A stretch of DNA of 64,000 bases from Planosporangium thailandense (GTDB lineage Bacteria; Actinomycetota; Actinomycetes; Mycobacteriales; Micromonosporaceae): positions 1-64,000 of the forward strand of contig NZ_JAATVY010000023.1 of NCBI RefSeq assembly GCF_011947195.1. Direction: 5' to 3'. The notes below the pieces were generated by a model, which searched no databases, was not told where the DNA came from, and saw only the letters and a list, made by a program, of their open reading frames with translations. This document shows positions 33,930 through 43,639 of this stretch, piece by piece; the stretch's first letter is position 1; each line of letters begins with the position of its first letter. A program made the position numbers and the translations under genes.

Positions 33930-34964
33930 ATGGACTTCACTAAGTGGACGGCCGCCGCGCTCCGCGCACTCGATCCGCTCGTCTGGTCCTACTTCATGGC
34001 GACGGCCGATCCGACCGAGAGCACGGAGCACGACAACGACGCGTGGCAGCGGATCGAAATCGTCCCGAGGGTCCTACGGGGCGTCGAGAACATCGACACG
34101 ACGGCCACCCTTCCGGCGTGTGCACCGCTGGCGTCACCGCTGGTCATCGCTCCGACCGCAGGCCACGGGCTGGCCTGCGAGGAGGCGGAACTGGCGAGCG
34201 CCCGGGCTGCGGCCAGCACCGGCACGCTCATGATCTATTCGCACTCCGCCACCGTTGGCGTGGAGGAATTCGGCGCGGCTGCGACCTCGCCCTGGTGGGC
34301 TCAGGCGTATCTCCTGCGAGATCCCGCACGGACGCGTGATTACCTCGACCGTGCCGCAGCGGCCGGCGCCTGCGCCATCGTCCTCACCGTCGACGGAAGC
34401 GTACCGGTAGGCAGCGCGTCCTTCCGCACCACCGTGCAGGCGCGACTGTCCGCGGTCGCGGGCAACTTTCCCGGGTCCACCTGGACGGAGATGGTGGCGA
34501 CGTACGCGACCGGACTCACCGTCGACCACATCTCGACGGTGGCCGGGCAGACCACTCTGCCGGTCTACGCCAAAGGTGTGCTCAATCCGATCGACGCTGC
34601 ACGCGCCGTCGACGCGGGCGCAGCCGGCATCATCGTGTCAAACCACGGTCGCCGGCAGATGGGCGGCGTCGTCTCCACCGCCAAGGCACTCCCCCGCATC
34701 GTCGACGCTGTCGCCGAACGGGTCCCCGTGATCGTAGACGGCGGGATCCGGTCCGGGCTGGACGTCTTTCGCGCGCTGGCACTCGGCGCCTCAGCGGTCG
34801 CCGTTGGCCGACCGGTCCTCTGGGGTCTCGCGGCCGACGGCGCCGCCGGCGTCACCGCCGTACTCACCACCCTGATCGAAGAGCTGCGGCAGGCCATGGC
34901 CGGAGCCGGGGTCGGCCGAATCGAGCAGATCAGCCGAGACCTCGTTCGACCACCGTCATGGTGA
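33930..34964 (+). CDS. FMN-dependent 2-hydroxyacid oxidase-like protein
   Basis: A 344-residue TIM-barrel FMN protein of the glycolate oxidase/lactate monooxygenase family. It has the substrate-proton His and Arg in IIVSNHGRRQMGG, the FMN Lys in VYAKGVLNPIDA, and VIVDGGIRSGLDVFRALALGASAVAVGRP. Two normally strict places differ: the NHGGRQLD motif reads NHGRRQMG, and LTVD is followed by GSVPVGS instead of the usual PxxGxR. It may use an unusual substrate. It stands alone on the plus strand, convergent with the D-aminoacylase at 35054. Fits oxidation of a 2-hydroxy acid made in the island. Confidence 0.85.
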   Translation: MDFTKWTAAALRALDPLVWSYFMATADPTESTEHDNDAWQRIEIVPRVLRGVENIDTTATLPACAPLASPLVIAPTAGHGLACEEAELASARAAASTGTLMIYSHSATVGVEEFGAAATSPWWAQAYLLRDPARTRDYLDRAAAAGACAIVLTVDGSVPVGSASFRTTVQARLSAVAGNFPGSTWTEMVATYATGLTVDHISTVAGQTTLPVYAKGVLNPIDAARAVDAGAAGIIVSNHGRRQMGGVVSTAKALPRIVDAVAERVPVIVDGGIRSGLDVFRALALGASAVAVGRPVLWGLAADGAAGVTAVLTTLIEELRQAMAGAGVGRIEQISRDLVRPPSW

Positions 34965-35053
34965 GCGGCATGCCCAGGTACCCGGTGCGACGTACCGAAT
35001 TGTCGTACGCCGGGGCGAACCCGACTGCGCAGCCGGCGGCCCGCTCGCCCCTT

Positions 35054-36640
35054 TCACGAAGCCGGCCGTAGCCGACGGCCGGTTCGCTCACCGCAGAAGA
35101 CCCCGTCGCGCACGACCACCTTGCCGGCCTGCATGACCCAGGCGATGCCGCGCGGAACCTGCGTCGGCTGCTCGTACGTCGCCTGGTCGGCGATCTGTTG
35201 CGCGTCGAAAGCCACCAGGTCGGCGATGGCGCCCACGACGATCCGGCCTCGCTGCGGAATACCGAAGGTATCGGCGGGCAGCGACGTCATCCGGCGCACC
35301 GCTTCGGGCAACGACAGCACGCCCATCTCCCGCGCGTAACGCGCCAGCACCCGCGGGAACGTACCGTGAGTTCGCGGATGCGGCTTGCCACCGGTACCGG
35401 GAGGCAGCCCGTCCGAGCCGATCATTGTGTACGGGTGGGCCAGCGCAGCCACCAGGTCCGCTTCGGACATCTGGTGCACAGTCATCGTTACGCGCAGCCG
35501 CTCGTCGAGCATGATCTTGACTGCGGCGTCGAACGGTTCCATTCCCACCTCGGCAGCCACCGCGGCGACGGACCTTCCCTCGTACCGGCCGTCAGCCGTC
35601 GAGGCGACGACGATGTTTTCCCAGCCGGCCCCTGCGGCCATATTCTCCCAGTCCCCGTTCGTATCAGACGCGATCTGCGCCCGGATCCGCTCACGGGTGT
35701 CTGGATTGGACAGCCGCTCGAGGACAGCGGGACTGCCGCCACTCTGCACCCACGGCGGCAACAGCGCGGTCATCATCGTCGACGAGGCCGTGTAAGGGTA
35801 GACATCATGGCGGATGTCGACGCCCGACGCCCGCGCGGCGTCCAGCGTCGCGAGAATGCCCGGGACTGCTTCCCAGTTCGGCCGGCCCGCCGACTTCAGA
35901 TGCGAGATCTGCACCCGCCGCCCGGTCTCGCGACCGATCCGGATCGCCTCCTCCACGCTCGCGGCCAGCCCCCTTCCCTCCCCGCGCATGTGTGTCGTGT
36001 AGATCCCGTTCTCCGGCAGTCTCCGGACGAGCTCGATGATCTCGTCAGTCATGCTGAACACGCCCGGCGGGTAGATCAGCCCGGTGGATAGCCCGAACAC
36101 CCCGGCGTCCAGCGCCTCATCCAGCGCGGAGGCCATCGCCGCCTGCTGCGCGGCGGTCGGCGCGGCATCCGACATCCCGATCGCCAGGATCCGCAGCGTG
36201 TGGTGGCCGGCGAGCGGCACCATGTTGGTCACGTAACCGAGCGAATCGAGCCGATCGAACAGGTCGGCGAAGCCGCCCCAGCTCGCGCCGATCGGTGGAA
36301 AGATTCGCTGCAGCAACGTGTCGGCCAGCACGCCGTGCGCACCACGCGGAGCAAGGGCGAACCCGCAGTTGCCGACGACCTCGGTGGTCACCCCTTGAAG
36401 GATCTTGGACGTATCCGGCGGCTCGAGCAACGGCGCGTTGTCCGCGTGCGAGTGCACGTCGACAAACCCCGGCGCCAGCACCAGGCCCTGCGCGGGCAGC
36501 ACCGTCCGGCCGGCCGTCGCCAGCGCCCCCGGCGCACCCACCTCGGCGACTCGGTCACCGTCCACGAGAATGTCCGCTCGCCGCAGTTCGCCCCCGGTGC
36601 CGTCTGCGAGCTCTGAATCGGCGATCACCACCTGGGCCAT
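35054..36640 (-). CDS. D-aminoacylase / N-acyl-D-amino-acid deacylase (first)
   Basis: A 528-residue amidohydrolase. Metal-site residues are HSHAD (His63, His65), the metal-bridging Cys92 in VVGNCGF, the His residues in YTTHMRGEG and QISHLKSAG, and the catalytic Asp in MIGSDGLPPG, all as in D-aminoacylases. The C-terminal part has HPRTHGTFPRVLARYAREMGVLSLPEAVRRMTSLPADTFG. It removes the acyl group from N-acyl-D-amino acids, giving free D-amino acids. It is the last gene of the first importer unit, 100 bases after the M81 gene. A second copy of the family is at 49700. Confidence 0.93.
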   Translation of the reverse strand: MAQVVIADSELADGTGGELRRADILVDGDRVAEVGAPGALATAGRTVLPAQGLVLAPGFVDVHSHADNAPLLEPPDTSKILQGVTTEVVGNCGFALAPRGAHGVLADTLLQRIFPPIGASWGGFADLFDRLDSLGYVTNMVPLAGHHTLRILAIGMSDAAPTAAQQAAMASALDEALDAGVFGLSTGLIYPPGVFSMTDEIIELVRRLPENGIYTTHMRGEGRGLAASVEEAIRIGRETGRRVQISHLKSAGRPNWEAVPGILATLDAARASGVDIRHDVYPYTASSTMMTALLPPWVQSGGSPAVLERLSNPDTRERIRAQIASDTNGDWENMAAGAGWENIVVASTADGRYEGRSVAAVAAEVGMEPFDAAVKIMLDERLRVTMTVHQMSEADLVAALAHPYTMIGSDGLPPGTGGKPHPRTHGTFPRVLARYAREMGVLSLPEAVRRMTSLPADTFGIPQRGRIVVGAIADLVAFDAQQIADQATYEQPTQVPRGIAWVMQAGKVVVRDGVFCGERTGRRLRPAS

Positions 36641-36740
36641 CAGTCGACCTCCGGTCCCGCTCCGGCAGCGCCGCGCCCAGCGGCTCGGGTGACATACGAC
36701 AACGCCGACACCGGACCTCCTCCCACGCCGTATCCGCGCC

Positions 36741-38207
36741 TCAACGCCAGTCCTCGATCGCGTCGAGAGGGTAGATTGGCCGCGGCACTCGCTCCCACGG
36801 AAGCGACCGCATGTCGGACTGGGTCGGTCCGTGGCTGTCGACGCGTATCACTTCGGTCGTCAGCCCGGCGAACCACTGGAAGTTGCTGGCGGTCTTCAGC
36901 ACCACTGCGGAGTAGTCACGCGGATCGATACCAAAGTGCTCGTACAACGCCGGATAGTTCCCACCCACCCCGGGCAGCTCGCTCACCACGATCGTGGCCG
37001 GCCCGGCGTCGACCACCGCGGTCGCGCCGTGCCGCGCCTGGTCGTTGCGGGAGTCCTGAAGTTGCAGGACGAGGTCGGCCTCCACCTGTCGCACGACGAC
37101 GCTTACCCGGCACGGTTCGTACCAGCGTGTCACCACGCCACCCAGGTCCACTTCAACCGTCGCTCCCGGACCCGCGGCCACGAGGGTCCGAGCCGCGGGT
37201 GGATCGACCAGCGGCAGGATCGTCTTCGGCCCGCCGTCGCGGAGAATCTCCGTCAACAACACGTTGCTGTCGCCGCCCGCACCGCCGAAGACAGAATCGC
37301 CCGTGTCGCTGAGAATCACGAGTCCGTCATGGGCGGTGGCCTTCGCCACGGCCTCGCTCGGCTCCACCGAGGTACGGACCTGAAACTCCTCGCGCATCGA
37401 CCAGGCAAGCTCGGCCATCTCCTCGGCTCGGGCTTCGGCCAGCGCCGCGTCGTTGTCGGTTACCACGACGACGGACCAGCCACCCTGCTCGACGTCCAGC
37501 CACGGTTGCATCGGGAACGGCGAGACGGACAGGATGCCCTCGTTGTTCTCCAGGTCCCGAGCGCGATCGAACCAGACCTTCATCGGTCCGCGTGTGGTCA
37601 GGTACTGCTCCTGGTGCGACAACAGCCTTAGCTTGCGCCACGCCATGACCGGGGCGACCTCGCCGGCGACGGTGCGCAGGAGCAGCCCCCCGGTCAGCCT
37701 GCCGGTCTCGAACGGGTCGTGCGGTTGGGTCCGGTGACCGATGATCGCGGTCGACAACGCCACCATGCGCTCGGTGATGTTCGCGTGGTGATCGAGGCCG
37801 ACCACGATCGGCAGCGAGTCGCCCACGACCTCGCGTGCCGCCGCGAGCATGTGGCCCTCGACGTCGTCCTCGCCGGCCGCGGCGCACGCACCGTGCATGA
37901 GGAAGGCGAAGCCGTCCAGGTCGCCGGCGGCGGCGAGTCGTTCGGTGAAGTCCCGGGTCAGCGTATCGAGAGTCTGCTCGGTGATCCGCCCACCTGCGAC
38001 GGCCCAGGCTTTGACCAGCGGAACGACCTCTACGTCCCTACCCGAGTTGTGCACCGCGTCGAAGAAGCCACCCACCGGACCGATCCCGACGAGGCTGTTG
38101 AGCTGCTCGCTGTAGAGGAGGCCGAACGCCTCGAACGATTCCATGGTGGCCGGCGTGGGGTTGAAGGTGTCCGATTCTTGACCGATGTAGGCAACAGCGA
38201 TTCGCAT
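36741..38207 (-). CDS. M81-family (MlrC-like) metallopeptidase (first)
   Basis: A 488-residue MlrC-type protein. The N-terminal domain has FLMHGACAAAGEDDVEGHML, the zinc ligands in GLDHHANITE and the His in HRTQPHDPFETG. The C-terminal domain has VILSDTGDSVFGGAGGDSN and ends VPRPIYPLDAIEDW. MlrC completes microcystin breakdown by cleaving a linear D-amino-acid-containing peptide; the wider family is found in many actinobacterial peptide-catabolic loci. The ATG at 38207 follows GAAGGA. It is 100 bases upstream of the D-aminoacylase gene and in the same orientation. Confidence 0.92.
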   Translation of the reverse strand: MRIAVAYIGQESDTFNPTPATMESFEAFGLLYSEQLNSLVGIGPVGGFFDAVHNSGRDVEVVPLVKAWAVAGGRITEQTLDTLTRDFTERLAAAGDLDGFAFLMHGACAAAGEDDVEGHMLAAAREVVGDSLPIVVGLDHHANITERMVALSTAIIGHRTQPHDPFETGRLTGGLLLRTVAGEVAPVMAWRKLRLLSHQEQYLTTRGPMKVWFDRARDLENNEGILSVSPFPMQPWLDVEQGGWSVVVVTDNDAALAEARAEEMAELAWSMREEFQVRTSVEPSEAVAKATAHDGLVILSDTGDSVFGGAGGDSNVLLTEILRDGGPKTILPLVDPPAARTLVAAGPGATVEVDLGGVVTRWYEPCRVSVVVRQVEADLVLQLQDSRNDQARHGATAVVDAGPATIVVSELPGVGGNYPALYEHFGIDPRDYSAVVLKTASNFQWFAGLTTEVIRVDSHGPTQSDMRSLPWERVPRPIYPLDAIEDWR

Positions 38208-38354
38208 GAGTCGTCCTTCGTCCAAAGGATGCGAATGGGTGGTCGCGGCAGTGTGTCAGGCACCGTCAACGCCACAGCGGTATGAGTGGTTTGGCGAACT
38301 GTCGGGTCCACGGGGGAATCATCCGGCTCGGCGGCGGCTCGCCGCTGAGCTACG

Positions 38355-38807
38355 TCATCGGGGGTCGACCGCTCCCGCGTCGAGCCATCGTTGCTCGCTG
38401 CCGGCTGGCGCGTAGGTCCACCAGACGACAAGTGGCTCGTGCGGTCCCGCCGATGTGACGTGGGTCGACCTGGACGGAGTCAGGACGACGCTGCCGGGGC
38501 GGACCGGGAAATCGGCGCCGTCGATGGTGATAGTCCCCTCGCCCCGCAGGACCGTCGCCAACTCTTCGGCATCGTGCGAGTGCGGTGGGGTCGCCCCGCC
38601 CGGTGGCAGCACGGAAAGCCCGATCGCCATGCTGGTCGAGGTGCCGTTGACGGGCGTGGCGCGCACCGACAGCACCCGCCCGTCGATCAGGGGAGCGCCG
38701 TCCACTCCGCCCTCGGCCAACGCACGTATGCCGTGCCCGATGATTTCCTCGTGATGCCAGACGTGCGGTGCGACCTCGTCGTTCACCGATCCACCCGGGA
38801 CGGCCAT
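38355..38807 (-). CDS. Cupin-domain protein
   Basis: A 150-residue single-cupin protein with the metal motif PPHSHDAEELATVLRGEGTITIDG (His, His, Glu) and the second motif with His in PSRSTHVTSAG. Cupins in such loci can be isomerases, sensors or dioxygenases. An ATG at 38807 with GGTGAG seven bases upstream is chosen; the GTG at 38819 is an alternative. Its start lies within the RidA-like reading frame at 38812, so the two may have been coupled before that gene decayed. Confidence 0.82.
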   Translation of the reverse strand: MAVPGGSVNDEVAPHVWHHEEIIGHGIRALAEGGVDGAPLIDGRVLSVRATPVNGTSTSMAIGLSVLPPGGATPPHSHDAEELATVLRGEGTITIDGADFPVRPGSVVLTPSRSTHVTSAGPHEPLVVWWTYAPAGSEQRWLDAGAVDPR

Positions 38808-38811
38808 CGCG

Positions 38812-38952
38812 TCACTCACCGGAACCGGCAATCGCCGTCGCCTCGATCTCGATCACGAGATCCTGATGCGGCAGGGACCTGACCTCGATGAGGTCGACCA
38901 CCCGCACGACTCGCGAACATCCGACCTGCGTCCAGACACGGCCGGATGTCAT
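38812..38952 (-). pseudogene. RidA-family C-terminal remnant
   Basis: 46 codons ending RVVRVVDLIEVRSLPHQDLVIEIEATAIAGSGE. This matches the RidA ending, where aRttV.v..LP.pdl.vEIEa.A.a is conserved. The first about 80-90 residues of the enamine/imine deaminase are missing. RidA removes reactive 2-aminoacrylate, which D-serine or cysteine catabolism would release. Confidence 0.5.
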
Positions 38953-39111
38953 CGCGGTCCTCGTACTCACATCGCGCTCCTCACTGGACACCGGCCAACG
39001 CGCCGCACATCTTTCGCACTACGACAGTCCACGCCTGCCGGCTTGCCGGTGTGGCCCCACGCGAGCGCGGAGCCACACCGGCGACGCCACGGGCGACGGC
39101 ATCGCGGCGGC

Positions 39112-40707
39112 TCAGCTGACCTTCGCGCCTTCCAGCACCAGGCGGTTGTCGACATCCCGCGTCACACCGGTCAGCGACTTCTTCGTGGCGGTCAGCGTCG
39201 GCATGTCGCACACCGGGATGCCGAAGGCCTGCTCCGTGATCACCTTGTTCAACTGCGCATAGGCGGCCTTGGCCTGGTCCGGCGTGACCGCCCGCTCCGA
39301 CGCTTTGATCGCGTCTATGTACTCCTGCGGCACCTTGTCCTTCAGGACGGGGTTCTTCACGATCCGGAAGATCGAGTTCGTGTCGACGCGGGACGGGCTC
39401 TTCGACGAGTTGCCGATGGCGCCGAACAGGATGCCGAAATCGCCGGCCAGCAACCGCTTGGTGAAGGTGGCCTTGTCCACGGTCGTGATCTTCAGGTCGA
39501 ACCCGATCTGCTTCAGGTCCTGCTGCAGAATTTGAAGCATCTGTAGCGCGTCCGCGTCCGATCCGTCAGCCAGGGCTTCGGCCCCGGCGGGTGAGCCGGC
39601 CTCCTGCCACAACTGCTTCGCCGCGTTGAGATCGAAGGAGTTCATCTTCGCGTACGACCGATCGTTGGCCGGCGAGTCCGGTCCCCACGGGAGGTAGAGC
39701 GGCACGCTGTAGCCGAAGTACACCTCACGGGCGATGCGTTCGCGGTCCAGCGCCCTCGAAACCGCCTGCCGCAGCTTGATGTTGTCCCATGGCGCAGTGT
39801 TCACGTTGATCCGAAGGCACTGCACGAGCGCTCCGGGGTATCCCTTCACGATCGCGTACTGGTTCTTCAGCTGGGACGCGTTCTTCGCGGGCAGGCTGTA
39901 GGCCGCGTCCAGAGCCCCGGACTGCAGCGCGCCGACCATCGCGTCCGCGTTGTCGAAGATCCGAAACGTCACCTTCTCCAGATGCACGTTCTTGGCGTTC
40001 CAGTAGTCCGGCCAGCGGCTGATGACCACGTCGTTGCCCGGATCACGTGACACGAGCTGGAACGGGCCGCCGCTGGCCGGCTTGCTCGCCAGCTCTTTCG
40101 AGCTGTTGTCGGCGCTGTCGACCGCGGGGAAGCTCTCGAGCAGGTCCGTGATGAGCAGCTCCGGCACAGGCTGGTTGAACGTCAGCACGACCGTGCTGCT
40201 GTCGGTCGCTTTGTAGTCCTTCACGATCGCCATCGGCCCGTTGAGCTGCTGGCCCTCGGCTGGATCCGCCGCGCGCTTGAAACCCTGCACCAGATCGTCG
40301 GCGGTCCACGTCTTGCCGGTCTGCAGCTTCAGGTTGGGACGAAGCTTCAGGGTGACCTGGGTATGGTCGCTACTGATCTCCCAGCTCGTCAGCGCGGCCG
40401 GCTGCGGCTTCAGCTTGTCGTCGTAGTCTATGAGGAAGGTGTTCAGGTTCTGCAGCAGGATGAAATCGACGGTCCCGTTGTAGTAGGGGTCGAAGTTCAC
40501 CATGTCGCCCACGACACCGATGGTGACGTTCTGGCTGGCAGTCGATCCGCTGCCGCCGGACGACGTGCCGCACGCCGCCAGCGCGGGCCCGGCGAACAAC
40601 GCGGAACTACCCAGCAGCGACATCCTCAGGATTGATCTCCGCGAAAGCACTTGGCTGTTGCCACCATCGGTGACGTCAGCCGTGCCGCGGACGCTCTTGT
40701 CGGCCAT
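39112..40707 (-). CDS. Peptide ABC transporter substrate-binding lipoprotein (family 5)
   Basis: A 531-residue DppA/OppA-type binding protein. The Tat motif SRRSILRM (Arg23-Arg24) and the lipobox ALAAC (Cys46) mark a Tat lipoprotein. Family features include VGDMVNFDPYYNG, LTSWEISSDHTQVTLKLRPNLKLQTGKTWTADDLVQGFKRA and LRINVNTAPWDNIKLRQAVSRALDRERIA. The ATG at 40707 follows a GGAAGGGTGGAAG region. It would deliver peptides or N-acyl amino acids to the permeases encoded just upstream. Confidence 0.93.
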   Translation of the reverse strand: MADKSVRGTADVTDGGNSQVLSRRSILRMSLLGSSALFAGPALAACGTSSGGSGSTASQNVTIGVVGDMVNFDPYYNGTVDFILLQNLNTFLIDYDDKLKPQPAALTSWEISSDHTQVTLKLRPNLKLQTGKTWTADDLVQGFKRAADPAEGQQLNGPMAIVKDYKATDSSTVVLTFNQPVPELLITDLLESFPAVDSADNSSKELASKPASGGPFQLVSRDPGNDVVISRWPDYWNAKNVHLEKVTFRIFDNADAMVGALQSGALDAAYSLPAKNASQLKNQYAIVKGYPGALVQCLRINVNTAPWDNIKLRQAVSRALDRERIAREVYFGYSVPLYLPWGPDSPANDRSYAKMNSFDLNAAKQLWQEAGSPAGAEALADGSDADALQMLQILQQDLKQIGFDLKITTVDKATFTKRLLAGDFGILFGAIGNSSKSPSRVDTNSIFRIVKNPVLKDKVPQEYIDAIKASERAVTPDQAKAAYAQLNKVITEQAFGIPVCDMPTLTATKKSLTGVTRDVDNRLVLEGAKVS

Positions 40708-40746
40708 CTTCCACCCTTCCAGTTGGAGTGAGACTTCTGAACTCAC

Positions 40747-41694
40747 CTAGCGGAGCTGCACACGTGGATCGAGATAGGCGTAAAGCACGTCCACCACCAG
40801 GTTGATGGCGAGGAACGCCACGACGATGAACAACACTGCGCCCTGGATCACCGGGTAGTCGCGGGAGGTCACGGCCGAATAGATCATGCGCCCGAGTCCC
40901 GGATAGGAGAACACGACCTCGGTGACGACGGTGCCGCCGAGGAAGGAGCCCACCTGCAAGCCCACGATCGTCACCGTGGGCAGCAGCGCGTTGCGCAGGG
41001 CGTGTCTGGAGATCACCCCGTACTCGGGCACTCCCTTCGCCCGTGCGGTGCGGATGTAATCCTGCGACATCGACTGCCTGAGCGAGGCCGTGACGAATCG
41101 CGCGATGATCCCCGAGATGAAGGTGCCCAGGCACAGTGCCGGCATGAAGGTGTTCTTGAACGCACCGACGGGGTCGGCCCAGAACGGCACATAGTTCGAG
41201 ATCGACGGGAACAGGTGAACGCGTATCGCCAGGCCGATGATCAGCAGGATCCCGACCCAGAACGTCGGTACGGCCAGCGCGACGGCCTGGTAGAGGTTGA
41301 TCGCTTTGGTCAGTACGGATCGCGGTTTGAGCGCCGAGGCGATTCCGAGCGGGAATGCGAGCACCAGCCCGATCACCATCGAGAACACCGCGAGTTGGAT
41401 GGACGCCGGGATGCGCGATGCCATGAGCTCCGTGACGGGCTGGCCGCTGATGGCCGAGTGACCGAGGTCCAGATGGAGCGCGTGTCCCAGCCAGATGAAG
41501 TACTGTTCGACGACCGGGCGGTCGAGACCGAGCCGCACCTTGGCGGCGGCGACGGCCTGTGGCGTCGCGTCGGGGCCCACCAGGGCGTCGGCCGGGTTGC
41601 CGGGTACGGCGTAGATGAGCGCCCACACCGCCACGGACGCCAGCAGGATCACCGGCACGAACTGCAACAGTCGGCGAATAACGTAGCTACCCAT
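40747..41694 (-). CDS. Peptide ABC transporter permease, DppB/OppB type (first set)
   Basis: A 315-residue permease with six membrane segments and the N-terminal [38 protein letters not shown]. The coupling motif is RTARAKGVPEYGVISRHALRNALLP and the ending VVDVLYAYLDPRV is typical. Its ATG overlaps the OppC stop by one base (TGATG). Pairs with the permease at 41694. Confidence 0.95.
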   Translation of the reverse strand: MGSYVIRRLLQFVPVILLASVAVWALIYAVPGNPADALVGPDATPQAVAAAKVRLGLDRPVVEQYFIWLGHALHLDLGHSAISGQPVTELMASRIPASIQLAVFSMVIGLVLAFPLGIASALKPRSVLTKAINLYQAVALAVPTFWVGILLIIGLAIRVHLFPSISNYVPFWADPVGAFKNTFMPALCLGTFISGIIARFVTASLRQSMSQDYIRTARAKGVPEYGVISRHALRNALLPTVTIVGLQVGSFLGGTVVTEVVFSYPGLGRMIYSAVTSRDYPVIQGAVLFIVVAFLAINLVVDVLYAYLDPRVQLR

Positions 41695-42602
41695 CAGCCC
41701 ATCGCCCCGCTCGCCTTGGTTGCTGTCTCGGTGCCCAGCGCCTGTTGCAGACCGCGGCCGATCGCGTCGAGCGCACCGACCGTGATCGCCAGCGCGACGC
41801 CTGGCAGGATCGCGTACCAGACCTGCTGGTAGAGATACGAGCGCGAGGTCTGCAACATGCCACCCCAGCTCGGTGCCGGCGGCGGCGTGCCGAGGCCAAC
41901 AAAGCTCAGCGCCGCGGCGACCAGGATCGCCACCGACGCGGTGACGACGATCTGTACGAAGATCGGTGGCAGGATGTTCGGCATGACCGTCCGGAACATG
42001 ATGTCGCGCTTGGCGGCGCCCATGCTGCGCGCCGCGAGCACGTACTCCGTGTCGCGGAGCGAGAGCGTGCTCGCTCGCGCCAGACGGATGAAGGCCGGGG
42101 TCGCGCCGATGCCGATCGCGAGGGTCAGCTTGAACACCCCCGAGCCGAGCGTCGCGACGACGACGAGCGCGAACAGAATCTCGGGCACCGCCAGCACGAA
42201 GTCCGTGACGCGCATGATGACCGCGTCGACCCAGCCACCGAGGTAGCCGGTGACGATCCCGACCGGCAAGCCCACCACACAGGACAGTGCGGCCGCGCCG
42301 ACGGCGGTCTCGAGGGAGAGCCGGGTGCCGTAGATGACCCGTGAGAACAGGTCCCGGCCGAGTTCGTCGGTGCCGAACCAGTGGTGCGCGTTCGGCTGCT
42401 GCAGGGCGTCGCCGGCACGTTTGAGGGGACTGTCGGGAGCGATCAACGGCGCGGCGATCGCGATGACGACAAGCACGAGGAAGACCAGCGTGCCGATCAG
42501 ACCCGACGTGCTGCGCAGGAATTTCTGCCGCGCCGAGTACCGCACGCGCCGCGTCGCCACGCGCGGCGCGACCGCCGCGCTGGTTGCTGGTGAGGCAGTC
42601 AT
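41694..42602 (-). CDS. Peptide ABC transporter permease, DppC/OppC type (first set)
   Basis: A 302-residue permease. An N-terminal cytoplasmic tail of about 30 residues precedes TM1 ([23 protein letters not shown]). It has the [21 protein letters not shown] motif and the ATPase-coupling loop [27 protein letters not shown]. The start overlaps the stop of the ATPase gene at 42599 by four bases. Confidence 0.95.
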   Translation of the reverse strand: MTASPATSAAVAPRVATRRVRYSARQKFLRSTSGLIGTLVFLVLVVIAIAAPLIAPDSPLKRAGDALQQPNAHHWFGTDELGRDLFSRVIYGTRLSLETAVGAAALSCVVGLPVGIVTGYLGGWVDAVIMRVTDFVLAVPEILFALVVVATLGSGVFKLTLAIGIGATPAFIRLARASTLSLRDTEYVLAARSMGAAKRDIMFRTVMPNILPPIFVQIVVTASVAILVAAALSFVGLGTPPPAPSWGGMLQTSRSYLYQQVWYAILPGVALAITVGALDAIGRGLQQALGTETATKASGAMG

Positions 42603-43639
42603 ACCATGCTCCGATCATCATCGGCGAAGTGGCAGGCGACGAGTTGAGCCCCGGTCCGGGACGCCAGCTCGGGCTCCTTCTCCGCGCAGATGGCCTGCGC
42701 CTTGGGGCACCTCGTGCGGAACCGGCAGCCCTTCGGTGGATTGACCGGGCTGGGCAGATCACCCTGGAGCACGATCCGGTTCCTGCGCGCGCCCGGCACT
42801 GGCACAGGCACAGCCGACAGGAGCGCCTGCGTGTAGGGGTGCAGTGGACGGTCGTAGACCTGCGCGCGATCACCGATCTCGACGATCTTGCCGAGATACA
42901 TCACGGCGACCCGGTCGCACAGGTGGCGTACCACCGACAGGTCGTGGCTGATGAACAGGAAGGCCACGTCGGTCTCGGCCTGCAGCCGCTTGAGCAGGTT
43001 CAGGACCTGCGCCTGCACCGAGACGTCGAGCGCCGATACGGGCTCGTCGAGGATGACCACCTTCGGCGACAGGGCGAGCGCACGCGCGATGCCGATGCGC
43101 TGGCGTTGTCCGCCGGAGAACTCGGATGGCAGGCGGTCCAACTGGTCCTCGCGCAGACCGACGTGGGCGAACAGCTCGAGCGCCCGTGCGCGCCGCTGCG
43201 CGGCATCGCCCGCCCCCTGGATCCGAAGCGGCTCGGTCACGTTCTTCGCCGCCGTCAGGCGCGGGTTCAGCGACGCGAACGGGTCCTGGAACACGAACGC
43301 CATGTCGCGCGCGAGATCACGCGGATTCGTCGCTGCGGTGATCTCCTGCCCCTGCAGCCGGACGACTCCCGACGTCGGCTCCAACAGCCGCATCACCGTT
43401 CGGCCCGTCGTCGACTTGCCGCAGCCCGATTCGCCGACCAGGCCTAGCGTCTGTCCTTTAAATACTTCAAAGCTGACGTCGGAGACCGCGTGGACCTCAC
43501 CCACCCGACGGCCGAATACCCCCTTGCGTACCGGAAAGTGCTTCACGAGGTGCTCGACCTGCAGCACCGGCGTTTTCGCATCACGGCCCAGTGTGTCCCC
43601 ACCGGAGCCCGCATCCTTACCCTCGGTCCGCACGCTCAC
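42599..43639 (-). CDS. Peptide ABC transporter ATPase, DppF/OppF type (first set)
   Basis: A 346-residue ATPase with Walker [10 protein letters not shown], signature [15 protein letters not shown], Walker [13 protein letters not shown], switch His in ISHDLS, and the C-terminal oligopeptide-transporter domain [14 protein letters not shown], whose cysteines resemble the Fe-S site of some DppD/F proteins. The GTG at 43639 overlaps the stop of the paired ATPase (GTGA). Confidence 0.93.
   Translation of the reverse strand: MSVRTEGKDAGSGGDTLGRDAKTPVLQVEHLVKHFPVRKGVFGRRVGEVHAVSDVSFEVFKGQTLGLVGESGCGKSTTGRTVMRLLEPTSGVVRLQGQEITAATNPRDLARDMAFVFQDPFASLNPRLTAAKNVTEPLRIQGAGDAAQRRARALELFAHVGLREDQLDRLPSEFSGGQRQRIGIARALALSPKVVILDEPVSALDVSVQAQVLNLLKRLQAETDVAFLFISHDLSVVRHLCDRVAVMYLGKIVEIGDRAQVYDRPLHPYTQALLSAVPVPVPGARRNRIVLQGDLPSPVNPPKGCRFRTRCPKAQAICAEKEPELASRTGAQLVACHFADDDRSMV

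Noticed and set aside
40747-42873. A 708-codon frame suggesting a fused double permease
   Set aside because: Only the last 315 codons are OppB; the upstream part is the OppC gene read in the wrong frame. The TGATG overlap shows two separate genes.
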